From contig NZ_LMUU01000027.1 in assembly GCF_009765775.1 (NCBI RefSeq), forward strand, positions 52,122 through 91,963: 39,842 bases of DNA. Reading direction: 5' to 3'. How positions within the stretch are numbered: the first letter of the stretch is position 1; every line of letters starts with the position of its first letter. The position numbers were made by a program, and so were the translations under genes. Of this stretch, positions 33,042 through 39,842 are shown in pieces. Under the pieces are notes generated by a model. That model was not told the DNA's origin, made no database searches, and saw only the letters and a list, made by a program, of their open reading frames with translations. The stretch comes from Beijerinckia sp. L45 (GTDB lineage: Bacteria > Pseudomonadota > Alphaproteobacteria > Rhizobiales > Beijerinckiaceae).

Positions 33042-33796
33042 CCTCGCGATCAACCCGCTTCCTCAACATCGTCTCACCGCTCGGCCTGCTCGTCATCTGG
33101 CAGCTCGCGGTGCAGGCCGGCCTCGTCGATCGCCGCATGTTCCCGCCACCGAGCGAGATCCTCACCACGCTCTTCCACATGGCGGAGACCGGCGAACTCT
33201 GGATCAACCTCGGCGCCAGCCTCTGGCGTGTCGGCGCGGGTCTGGCGATCGGCTCGACCGCTGGCGTTACCATCGGCATCATCATGGGCCTGTCGCCGCT
33301 GGTGCGGGCGCTGGTGCAGCCGATCATCTCCGCGACCTACCCGGTGCCGCGCACCGCGATCGTGCCACTGTTCCTCATCATCTTCGGCATCGGCGAACTG
33401 TCGAAGGTCATGGTGGTGGCGACCAGCGTGTTCTACGTCGTCATCATCAATACGGTGACCGGCGTGCTGTCGATCGACAAGGTCTACCTCGACGTCGGGC
33501 GCGACATGAAGGTTAGCCGCTTGCAGGCCTTCCGGACCATCGCGCTGCCCGGCGCGCTGCCCACCATCATCAGCGGCCTGAAGCTCGGCGCCGGCATCGC
33601 CTTCCTGGTGCTGGTCGTGGCGGAATACACCGGCTCGCAGACCGGCATCGGCTACATGATCTGGGAGGGCTGGCAGATCCTCGACCTCGACCAGATGTAC
33701 GTCGGCCTGCTAGTGATCGCGGTGATCGGCTGGCTGGTCAACCTGATCATGGACGAGGTCGAATACTTTGCGGTGCCCTGGCACCGCCACCGCTAG
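33038..33796 (+). CDS. ABC transporter permease, SsuC/TauC type
   Basis: 252 residues with about six membrane spans (first span SPLGLLVIWQLAVQAGL) and the coupling-loop segment DVGRDMKVSRLQAFRTIALP followed by GALPTIISGLKLG. ATG at 33038 overlaps the ATPase stop (ATGA), so translation is coupled. With the ATPase and the divergent binding protein it makes a complete inner-membrane importer. Confidence 0.95.
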   Translation: MTSRSTRFLNIVSPLGLLVIWQLAVQAGLVDRRMFPPPSEILTTLFHMAETGELWINLGASLWRVGAGLAIGSTAGVTIGIIMGLSPLVRALVQPIISATYPVPRTAIVPLFLIIFGIGELSKVMVVATSVFYVVIINTVTGVLSIDKVYLDVGRDMKVSRLQAFRTIALPGALPTIISGLKLGAGIAFLVLVVAEYTGSQTGIGYMIWEGWQILDLDQMYVGLLVIAVIGWLVNLIMDEVEYFAVPWHRHR

Positions 33797-33808
33797 CAGG
33801 GGCTGGCG

Positions 33809-34861
33809 GTGACCGCGTTGCGCGGCTTGGCCTGGCCGGCGCTGACGCTCGGCGTCGGCCTCGTCGGCGGTGCGTTGTTCAACGCGCTCGGGATCCCGCT
33901 TGGCTGGCTGCTCGGCTCGATGATCCTTACCGCCGCGCTCTGCTGCAACCGCAGCCAGGCGCGGATCCCGCAGCCGTGGCGCTATGCCGGGCAGATGGCC
34001 ATCGGCCTCTCCGCCGGACTCGCCTTCACGCCCGATCTCATCGCCCACGTGCTGAGTTTCGCGCCCTACATTCTCGCCGCGGTGCTGGTCTCGCTGGCAA
34101 TGGGTATCGGCCTCTCCGGGCTGCTGGTGCGCTTGGCTGGCATCGACCGTACCACAGCCTATTTCGCCAGCATGCCGGGCGGCGTCGCGGAAATGTCAAA
34201 CCTCGCGGAGCGCAACGGCGGCGACGTCGCGTCTGTGGCGATCGCGCAGACGTTGCGGATCTTTCTCGCCGTGCTCACGGTGCCGCTGCTGGCGCGCAGC
34301 ATCGGCCATGCGGAGCAGGTGGCGCCAGCGGCCCAGGGAACGCCGCTGGCCTGGTTCGCGCTGGCAGTGTTGGCCTGTGCCGCGCTGCTCGCCTCCTGGG
34401 TGCTCACGCGCCGCCGCGTGCCCAATGCCTGGCTGCTCGGCGGCATGGCGATCGGCGTCGGCACCGCGCTTGCCGTCGGGGCACGGCTGCAGGTGCCCGG
34501 CCCGATCCTCTCCGTCGCGCAGATTTTGATCGGCGCCTCGCTCGGCGCACGGCTGCGCGGCAACATTTTGCGCAGCCATCGCCGCCTTGTCGGCGTCACG
34601 CTCGGCGCAACGGCGCTGTTGTTGGCGGGCAATTTCGCGGTCGGCTGGATGCTCACGGCGCTGACCGGCGCCGGCCTGACGACCACGCTGCTCAGCACCT
34701 CGCCCGGCGGCCTCGCGGAAATGAGCCTTACGGCCGTGGCGCTGAAGGCCGACGTCAGCCTCGTCACGGCGTTCCACCTGGTCCGCACCCTGATGGTGGC
34801 GCTGCTCAGCGTGCCGCTCTACAAGGCGATCCATGCGCGGGCCAAGACCGAGACGCCATAG
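33809..34861 (+). CDS. AbrB-type membrane protein (AbrB duplication family)
   Basis: 350 residues from GTG at 33809, with AGGGG 6 bases upstream and 12 bases after the permease stop. It is very hydrophobic, with about nine or ten membrane spans in two similar halves. Each half carries an ATxLLSTSPGGLAEMS-like or YFASMPGGVAEMS-like motif, the mark of the AbrB duplication family (COG3180). Databases often label members ammonia monooxygenase, for which there is no basis here; they are better seen as membrane transport or regulatory proteins of unknown function. Position at the end of an importer operon suggests a role in efflux or uptake of a related compound. It ends 3 bases before the convergent LysR stop. 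Confidence 0.88.
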   Translation: MTALRGLAWPALTLGVGLVGGALFNALGIPLGWLLGSMILTAALCCNRSQARIPQPWRYAGQMAIGLSAGLAFTPDLIAHVLSFAPYILAAVLVSLAMGIGLSGLLVRLAGIDRTTAYFASMPGGVAEMSNLAERNGGDVASVAIAQTLRIFLAVLTVPLLARSIGHAEQVAPAAQGTPLAWFALAVLACAALLASWVLTRRRVPNAWLLGGMAIGVGTALAVGARLQVPGPILSVAQILIGASLGARLRGNILRSHRRLVGVTLGATALLLAGNFAVGWMLTALTGAGLTTTLLSTSPGGLAEMSLTAVALKADVSLVTAFHLVRTLMVALLSVPLYKAIHARAKTETP

Positions 34862-34864
34862 GCG

Positions 34865-35860
34865 TCAGAAGGCTTTGGCCGGCACCAGGGGCGGCTCCGA
34901 CGCGATGGGTTTTGGCGCGCGAACCGGGGCTGGCTGCCAGCCGATCTGGCGCTCGGAGATCGCCGCGACTTCGGCCCGCAAGGCCGCGCGGACTTCGCGC
35001 ATGGCAGAGGTGAACGGCCGGTTCTGTGCGGCGGCGAGGACCAAAGTATTGATGACACTGGGGCTGATGATGCGCCACGCCTGGAGATAACCATCGTCGA
35101 TTTCGCGATAGACGCAGCCGATCGGCAGGATGGTGTAGCCGATGCCGGCCCGTACCAGCTCTTTCATCGCGGTCAATGAATCGATGTCGTTCGCGATATT
35201 GAGGGCGATGCCGGCATCGGCCGCGACACGATCGAGTTGCCGCCGCAATCCGTGGTCCGGGCCCGGGGCGATGACGGACAATTTTCCGATTTCGCTCATG
35301 GCGATCGCCGGCGAACCATTCTCCGTTGTCACAACGGGCGGCGCATCGCGGCCGACGAGAAAGAGCTCTTCCGACATCAGATGTTCCACGGCGATCGCCG
35401 GGGTGTGCCGGGCATCGTGAAGGATCGCAAGATCGATCCGTCCCGACAGCAGCCATTCGTGAACATGGCCGGAAAAGCCGTCGACGAGGTGGAGCTTGAT
35501 ACCTGGAAATTTGGTCCGGAGCTTGTGCAGCACAGGCGCCCCGACGAGACCGGCCATCGACGTCGGTAAACCGAGGGCGACGGAGCCCGACGGTGTCAAG
35601 CGCTCTTCCGCGACTTGATCGCAGGCCTCTTTCAGCTTTGCGATCAGATCGGAGACGGTTTCATGGAACTTGCTGCCGCTTGGGGTCAGCTCGGCGCCGC
35701 GGCCGTTGCGGTAAAGCAGTTGTGAACCGACATGTTCCTCAAGCTTGCGAACCTGGCGGCTGAGGCCGGGCTGCCCCATCGCCAGGATGGCCGAAGCCTT
35801 GGAAAAGCTTCCGCTCCTCACGACAGCGCAGAAGCACTCGAGTTGTATAAGATCCAACAT
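34865..35860 (-). CDS. LysR-family transcriptional regulator
   Basis: 331 residues. The N-terminal winged helix-turn-helix is standard: LIQLECFCAVVRSGSFSKAS, then GQPGLSRQVRKLEEHVGSQL and the wing LLYRNGRGAELTPSG. The co-inducer domain (about 95-300) includes VALGLPTSMAGLVGAPVLH and GRIDLAILHD. It is divergent from the SDR operon across 345 bases, the usual LysR arrangement, and so probably activates that operon in response to its substrate or an intermediate. It is convergent with the AbrB gene with almost no gap, so no terminator fits between. Confidence 0.95.
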   Translation of the reverse strand: MLDLIQLECFCAVVRSGSFSKASAILAMGQPGLSRQVRKLEEHVGSQLLYRNGRGAELTPSGSKFHETVSDLIAKLKEACDQVAEERLTPSGSVALGLPTSMAGLVGAPVLHKLRTKFPGIKLHLVDGFSGHVHEWLLSGRIDLAILHDARHTPAIAVEHLMSEELFLVGRDAPPVVTTENGSPAIAMSEIGKLSVIAPGPDHGLRRQLDRVAADAGIALNIANDIDSLTAMKELVRAGIGYTILPIGCVYREIDDGYLQAWRIISPSVINTLVLAAAQNRPFTSAMREVRAALRAEVAAISERQIGWQPAPVRAPKPIASEPPLVPAKAF

Positions 35861-36205
35861 GGGCGAAGCGTCAGCCTCTCTTGGTGTGAAACGGTTTCTC
35901 TTGGGATGGCAGCACCCGGATCTTCTGCAGGGCGCTGCGCTTCACCGGCCAAAACGTGTGGCCTCCAGAATCGCCGCGCAGGCTCCGGCGCCTCCACCCG
36001 CGCCGCCGATAATCAGGCCGTGTTTTCAGCAACAATCGTGCCGATGCCCCGCGGCATCTGCGAAAGCGGTGAGAAACCGATAGGCATAGCTGCTAGGCCG
36101 CGGCGGATCGTGCCAGCGCCATGGAAGAGCTTCTAGATTGGCAAGACGGCCCTGTGCGGGGGGCTGAAAATAAACTGTATCGACTGCGCCGTAGCGGAGC
36201 GAACC
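35861..36205. promoter_or_regulatory. 345-base divergent LysR/SDR control region
   Basis: No gene is seen. The region should carry both promoters. A GATGCC/GGCATC hairpin with a 4-base loop lies at 36043-36058. An A+T-rich patch (AAAATAAACTGTAT, about 36168-36181) just before the SDR start could include a -10 region. I did not find a convincing T-N11-A LysR site. The SDR ribosome site GGAG is about 7 bases before its GTG. Confidence 0.45.
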
Positions 36206-36988
36206 GTGGACCTTCACCTCGACGGCAAGACTGCACTCGTCACCGGCGGCAGCGCCGGAATCGGACGCGCCGTGGCGCTCGCTCTTGTTGCCGAAGGGTG
36301 CCGCGTGGTCGTCGTCGGTCGCGACGAAGCACGCCTCGCCGCTATGCGCGCCGAAGTCGGCGCGGACAAGCTCGTCACCGTCGTCGCGGATCTTGCCACG
36401 TCGGCCGGCGCCGATAAAGTGGCAAAAACTACCATCGCCCAGGTCGGCGTGCCGGACATCCTCGTCAACAGCGCGGGCAGTTCGCAAGGCGGTCTGTTCT
36501 GGACCATCGACGACACGGTTTGGGACGAGAGCCTGAACCTCAAACTGATGGGCACCATCCGTATGCTACGCGCCATCGTGCCGCTGATGATGGAGCGCAG
36601 ATCCGGCAACGTCGTCACCATCGTCGGCAACAGCGGCCGACAGCCGGGCGCACGCTTCCTTCCAGGTTCCGCCGCCAATGCCGCGCTGCTCGCGGTGACC
36701 AAGGGCTTGGCCGACGAGGTCGCCGCCTCCGGCGTCGTCATCAACGCGATCAGCCCCGGCCCGACCCGCACCGACCGCTGGACCGGCCTGATGGCCAAGG
36801 CCGCAAGCGCGTCGTCGCGCACGATCGCCGACGTCGAAGCGACCCATGTCGCCGCGATCCCGAACGGCCGCCTCAGCGAGCCGGAGGAGATCGCGCGCTA
36901 CGTCGTATTTCTCTGTTCCCCGCTCGCGACGGCGGCAACCGGCACGTCGCTCACCATCGACGGCGGCGCCACACGAAGCCTCGCCTGA
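36206..36988 (+). CDS. Short-chain dehydrogenase/reductase family protein lacking the YxxxK pair
   Basis: 260 residues from GTG at 36206. The Rossmann nucleotide site is intact (TGGSAGIGRA, residues about 13-22), with NSAGS (the NAG motif variant) and SPGPTRTD after the active-site helix, so it is a classical-size SDR. Where the catalytic Tyr-x-x-x-Lys normally stands, the sequence reads GSAANAALLAVTKGLA: Tyr appears to be Gly and Lys to be Asn. It may still bind NAD(P) but probably does not do the usual hydride chemistry, or uses other residues. It is the first gene of the LysR-linked operon. Confidence 0.9.
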   Translation: MDLHLDGKTALVTGGSAGIGRAVALALVAEGCRVVVVGRDEARLAAMRAEVGADKLVTVVADLATSAGADKVAKTTIAQVGVPDILVNSAGSSQGGLFWTIDDTVWDESLNLKLMGTIRMLRAIVPLMMERRSGNVVTIVGNSGRQPGARFLPGSAANAALLAVTKGLADEVAASGVVINAISPGPTRTDRWTGLMAKAASASSRTIADVEATHVAAIPNGRLSEPEEIARYVVFLCSPLATAATGTSLTIDGGATRSLA

Positions 36989-37031
36989 TTTTTGCAGCTT
37001 GGATCGCATTCTGATGCCAAAGGATCTTTAA

Positions 37032-37916
37032 GTGTCGAACCCGCGCATTCCCTACCGCCTCTCCGCCGAGACGTCCGCTCTCCCCTTGATGAACGGCAAG
37101 AAGCTCATCGTGCAAGCGATCATGAACATCGAGGCCTGGCGTTTCGACCAGAAGATGCCGCGGACCATCGTGACGCCGCCGCACGGCGTCGAGCAGATTC
37201 CGGATGTGCCGAACTTTTGTTGGGCGGAATACGGCATGCGGGTCGGCATGGATCGTCTGATCAAGGAATTCGCGGCACGCAGGATTCCCGTCGGCGCCAG
37301 CATCAACGCGAGCGTCATCGACGTCTACCCCGAATGCGCCGAAGCAATTCTAAAAGCCGATTGGGAGTTCATCGGCCATGGTCTGTTCCAGAAGATGATT
37401 CAGGGCGAAGCCGACGAGCGCAGCGTGATTCAGGCGACGATCGACAAGATCGTACGCTTCACCGGCACGACGCCGCGCGGCTGGCTCAGCCCCGGCTTGC
37501 GCGAAAGCCTCGATACGCCCGACCATCTCGTCGCCTGTGGCGTCGACTATACCTTCGACTGGATCCTCGACGACGTGCCCTGCTTCATGCAGACCAGCCC
37601 GAAACCGCTGGTGGCATTGCCCTACGCATCGGACCTCAACGACAGCATCATCTACGCGATCGAGCACCAGGCGACTGGCGAGTTCGCCAATCGCGTGGCG
37701 CGCACCCTTGCCGTGCTCGAAAGCGAACCGGGCCCGAAGGTGATCTCGCTCGGGCTGCACCCGCACCTCATGGGCGTGCCGCATCGCATGCACGAGATGC
37801 GGCAGATCCTCGACATGCTGCAGAACCGCTCCGACACGATCTTCGTCAAGCCGGCGGAGACGATGGCGTGGTTCAACGCGGCGACGGCAAGCGCCAAGAT
37901 GGCTCAGGCCTCCTGA
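37032..37916 (+). CDS. Polysaccharide deacetylase-fold hydrolase, PuuE (allantoinase)-like
   Basis: 294 residues from GTG at 37032, with AAGGA 7 bases upstream. The layout follows the PuuE branch of the NodB-fold family: an early VQAIMNIEAW strand, YGMRVGMDRLIKEFAAR, VGASINASVIDVYPECAEAI, then WEFIGHGLFQKMI and RGWLSPGLRESLDTPDHLV, with a late LGLHPHLMG. In PuuE proteins this fold opens allantoin or related cyclic ureides rather than deacetylating sugars. No signal peptide, so cytoplasmic, which also argues against a cell-wall role. Its neighbours (isomerase-like protein, AtzG/AtzE-like pair) fit cyclic amide or imide catabolism. The exact substrate is unknown. Confidence 0.85.
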   Translation: MSNPRIPYRLSAETSALPLMNGKKLIVQAIMNIEAWRFDQKMPRTIVTPPHGVEQIPDVPNFCWAEYGMRVGMDRLIKEFAARRIPVGASINASVIDVYPECAEAILKADWEFIGHGLFQKMIQGEADERSVIQATIDKIVRFTGTTPRGWLSPGLRESLDTPDHLVACGVDYTFDWILDDVPCFMQTSPKPLVALPYASDLNDSIIYAIEHQATGEFANRVARTLAVLESEPGPKVISLGLHPHLMGVPHRMHEMRQILDMLQNRSDTIFVKPAETMAWFNAATASAKMAQAS

Positions 37917-37940
37917 TATCTACACGAGAAAGATCGCACC

Positions 37941-38684
37941 ATGGCGGATACCTACGGCTATCGCGGCAAGATCGGCATCGTGCTGCCCTCAGTCAATACG
38001 GTGGTGGAGACGGAAAGCGCACCCTTGTGTCCCCGCGGCGTCAGCCACCACGTCGCGCGCATTCTCGTCGAAGAGCGGCCGCTGAACAGCGAGGAGGCCT
38101 TCAACGCGCACATGGCATTGATGCGATCAGGCATCGTCAACGCGCTGGATCTCGTCGCGACCTGCAAGCCCACGCACATGATCATGGCAGTGGCGCTGGA
38201 AGCCTTCTGGGGCGGCCTCGCGACGGCGGAAAAGCTGCAGCAGGATCTCGAGGCGCATACCGGCATGGGCGTGTCGATGGGCAGCAGCGCGATCGGCGCT
38301 GCGCTCGAGGCGTTCGGCGCCAAACGGATCGGGATCATCACGCCGCACATGCCGCTCGGCGACGCACAGGTCCAACGCTATTTCGAGGAGGCCGGCTACG
38401 ACGTCGTCAAGCTGATCGGGATGAAGCGGGGCTCGCCGCTCAAGATCGCGACGACGACGGACGACGAAGTGCGCACCGCGCTTCACGCGCTCGCAAGTGC
38501 CGACATCGAGGCCATCGTCCAGGTCGGCACCAACCTGCCGTTCACGACGATGGGGCTCGGCGCAGAACGCTGGCTCGGCAAGCCCGTGCTTGCCATCAAC
38601 ACGGTGACCTATTGGGACGCGCTTCGGCGCATGGGCGTAACAGACAGGCTCTACGGCCACGGCCTCGTGTTCGAGCGGTTCTGA
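37941..38684 (+). CDS. Maleate isomerase/arylmalonate decarboxylase-like protein without the catalytic cysteines
   Basis: 247 residues, usual for the maleate isomerase/Asp-Glu racemase superfamily. The opening IGIVLPSVNTVVETE, the middle GAKRIGIITPHMPLGDAQV and the end LGKPVLAINTVTYWDALRRMG are typical. Maleate isomerases use a Cys in each half (in CTSG-like and CTNL-like motifs). Here the equivalents read MAVALEAFW and QVGTNLPF, so both Cys appear to be lost. The protein may catalyse a different reaction or bind a ligand only. ATG at 37941 follows the PuuE-like gene by 24 bases; the AtzG-like gene follows after 4 bases. Confidence 0.87.
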   Translation: MADTYGYRGKIGIVLPSVNTVVETESAPLCPRGVSHHVARILVEERPLNSEEAFNAHMALMRSGIVNALDLVATCKPTHMIMAVALEAFWGGLATAEKLQQDLEAHTGMGVSMGSSAIGAALEAFGAKRIGIITPHMPLGDAQVQRYFEEAGYDVVKLIGMKRGSPLKIATTTDDEVRTALHALASADIEAIVQVGTNLPFTTMGLGAERWLGKPVLAINTVTYWDALRRMGVTDRLYGHGLVFERF

Positions 38685-38688
38685 GGCG

Positions 38689-38874
38689 ATGGACCCCGCC
38701 GCCATCGAGACGCATGCGCGCGCGCTCGGCTTTGGCCGGGCGCTGGACCTGTTTCGTGACGACGTGATCGAAGCCGCGCGGCGCGCGGCGTTGCAACGCG
38801 CGCAGCTCGATCCACCGGACGACCCGGCATGCGAGCCCTGGCCGCCGATGCAATGCGCGCCGCCGTCGCGATGA
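38689..38874 (+). CDS. Small AtzG-like (DUF4089-like) partner of the downstream amidase
   Basis: 61 residues. It starts 4 bases after the isomerase-like stop (with a GAGG ribosome site overlapping that stop) and its own stop overlaps the amidase start as ATGA. The size, helical N-terminus (IETHARALGFGRALDLFRDD), and a C-terminal DDPACEPWPPM like the EPAPVF ending of AtzG/DUF4089 proteins suggest a small subunit that binds and completes an AtzE-like amidase, as in biuret/cyanurate catabolism. The assignment depends strongly on context and on a weak motif. Confidence 0.6.
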   Translation: MDPAAIETHARALGFGRALDLFRDDVIEAARRAALQRAQLDPPDDPACEPWPPMQCAPPSR

Positions 38875-39842
38875 GCGCGTTGCACAGGTTGCCGATCGCG
38901 GACGTGCTCGCGCTGTTTCGCGCAGAGAAACTGCGCCCGAGCGATTACTTGGCGCATCATCTCGCGCGCATCGCGATCCATGATGGCACGATCCACAGCA
39001 TCATCCGGCTGGACGGCGACGCTGCGAAGACAGCGGCCTTTGCCAGCGACGCAGCCTATGCCGCGGGCAGACCGCGCGGCGCGCTGGACGGGATTCCGAT
39101 CGGGATCAAGGACGTCATCGATGTCGCGGGCCTCCCCACAACATGCCATTCCGCCATTCGACTCGACCACGTCGCCAAAGCGGACGCCGCTTCGGTCGCC
39201 GCACTGCGTCAAGCCGGCGCGATCATCCTGGCGAAAACCGCGACGCATGAATTCGCCATCGGCGGCCCGGCTTTCGACCTGCCGTTTCCGCCCGCCCGCA
39301 ACCCGTGGAACGTGAACCATCATCCCGGCGGCTCGTCGTCGGGCTCCGCCGCCGGCCTGGCGGCAGGGCTGTTCCCGGCTGCGATCGGCACCGACACCGG
39401 CGGCTCCGTTCGCCACCCTGCCAGCGCCTGCGGCCTCGTCGGTTTGAAGCCAACCTATGATGCGATTTCGCGCGACGGCGTCTTTCCTCTCGCCTTTTCG
39501 CTCGACCACGTGGGTAGTCTCGGGCGCAGCGTCGCGGATGCCGCGCTGCTTTGCGACGTCATGGCGGAGGGCCGTATCGGGGCGGCGCGCGACATTGGCC
39601 GCGACATCGCCGGGTTGCGCGTCGGCTACGTCAGGCACTTCCACGAGGTCGACATGGTGGCGACGCCCGATGTCGTCGCAGCCCTCGACGCCGGCGCCGA
39701 ACGGCTGCGCGAGGCCGGCGCCACCGTCGTCGACATTACGCTGCCGGATCTGCACTCCTTCGCGGCCTGCAACCGCATCATCCTGCAGGCCGAGGCCATT
39801 GCGGTGCATGGCCGCTGGCTGCGGGAGCGGCCGGAAGACTAC
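38871..39842 (+). CDS. AtzE-like amidase signature enzyme (3' end outside window)
   Basis: 324 residues visible; the frame runs off the right edge. ATG at 38871 overlaps the AtzG-like stop by ATGA; ATGs further upstream in this frame (38829, 38853) lie inside that gene. Catalytic residues of the family are present: Lys80 in GIPIGIKDV, the Gly/Ser loop GGSSSGSAAG (153-162) and the nucleophile Ser179 in GTDTGGSVRHPAS. It hydrolyses a carboxamide in the cytoplasm, probably as a complex with the preceding small protein. Only distantly related to the amidase at 7630. It is probably the last step of ring-amide breakdown in this operon, an inference from order. Confidence 0.92.
   Translation, partial: MSALHRLPIADVLALFRAEKLRPSDYLAHHLARIAIHDGTIHSIIRLDGDAAKTAAFASDAAYAAGRPRGALDGIPIGIKDVIDVAGLPTTCHSAIRLDHVAKADAASVAALRQAGAIILAKTATHEFAIGGPAFDLPFPPARNPWNVNHHPGGSSSGSAAGLAAGLFPAAIGTDTGGSVRHPASACGLVGLKPTYDAISRDGVFPLAFSLDHVGSLGRSVADAALLCDVMAEGRIGAARDIGRDIAGLRVGYVRHFHEVDMVATPDVVAALDAGAERLREAGATVVDITLPDLHSFAACNRIILQAEAIAVHGRWLRERPEDY

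Noticed and set aside
33809-34861. Label ammonia monooxygenase for the AbrB-type protein
   Set aside because: This name is a common database error; the sequence is a duplicated multi-span membrane protein with no copper-oxygenase features.
36992-38767. 591-codon plus-strand frame across the PuuE-like and isomerase-like genes
   Set aside because: Extremely Arg-rich product without domains, out of frame with two well-supported genes.
38127-39809. 560-codon minus-strand frame over the isomerase-like, AtzG-like and amidase genes
   Set aside because: Antisense shadow of three coupled genes; no ribosome site or family motif.

Overview
The window looks like an alphaproteobacterial chromosome, probably of the Hyphomicrobiales (Bradyrhizobium/Rhodopseudomonas/Methylobacterium-like). 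This is inferred from the high G+C, the gene families (NMT1/THI5-type ABC importers, FCD-GntR, MocR, AtzG/AtzE-like proteins) and the frequent GTG/TTG starts behind purine-rich ribosome sites. No rRNA, tRNA or CRISPR was found. It reads as accessory catabolic DNA: import and stepwise breakdown of small, probably nitrogen-containing and partly aromatic or cyclic compounds. No substrate can be named from sequence alone.

Layout. (A) 1-949: C-terminal part of an SNF2-like helicase cut by the window edge. (B) 1004-5120, minus: an FCD-GntR regulator downstream of a very large oxidoreductase that fuses a molybdopterin catalytic part to an FAD/NAD reductase and a plant-type 2Fe-2S domain, with a TATAAT-containing promoter at about 5164. 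(C) 5231-5650: frameshifted IS5-family transposase remnant. (D) 5738-17283, minus: an eleven-gene run reading ABC ATPase, permease, exported binding protein, hydantoinase-like amidohydrolase, metallo-beta-lactamase hydrolase, 4,5-dihydroxyphthalate-decarboxylase-like protein, leaderless NMT1-like protein, fumarylacetoacetate-hydrolase-like protein, amidase, DUF3891 protein and a second decarboxylase-like protein. (E) 17459-21292, plus: a divergent MocR regulator, a RidA-like protein and an enlarged asparaginase-like protein. (F) 21805-26444, plus: an OprB-type porin and a second complete ABC importer. (G) 26701-29000: an FAD monooxygenase and a convergent leaderless NMT1-like protein. (H) 29590-34861: a third ABC importer (binding protein divergent from the rest), a paralogous FAD monooxygenase and an AbrB-type membrane protein. 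(I) 34865-39842: a LysR regulator divergent from an operon of SDR, PuuE-like deacetylase-fold hydrolase, maleate-isomerase-like protein, small AtzG-like protein and an AtzE-like amidase cut by the right edge.

How the parts fit (inference). Three NMT1-type importers bring substrates in. Two paralogous FAD monooxygenases each sit next to an importer and could hydroxylate the imported ring. Hydantoinase-like, MBL, FAH and amidase proteins could open rings and hydrolyse amide or keto-acid products. Cluster I looks like a separate amide/imide pathway. Two themes stand out. First, seven periplasmic-binding-fold proteins occur, four without an export signal, so some are probably cytoplasmic enzymes or sensors. 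Second, four enzyme-family proteins (RidA-like, asparaginase-like, SDR, maleate-isomerase-like) lack residues that define the canonical chemistry. Base composition also changes: the stretch from the IS5 remnant to about 17 kb is visibly less G+C rich than the region right of 29.6 kb (spot counts: 32/60 at 8041-8100, 41/60 at 31801-31860), which suggests assembly from separately acquired segments.
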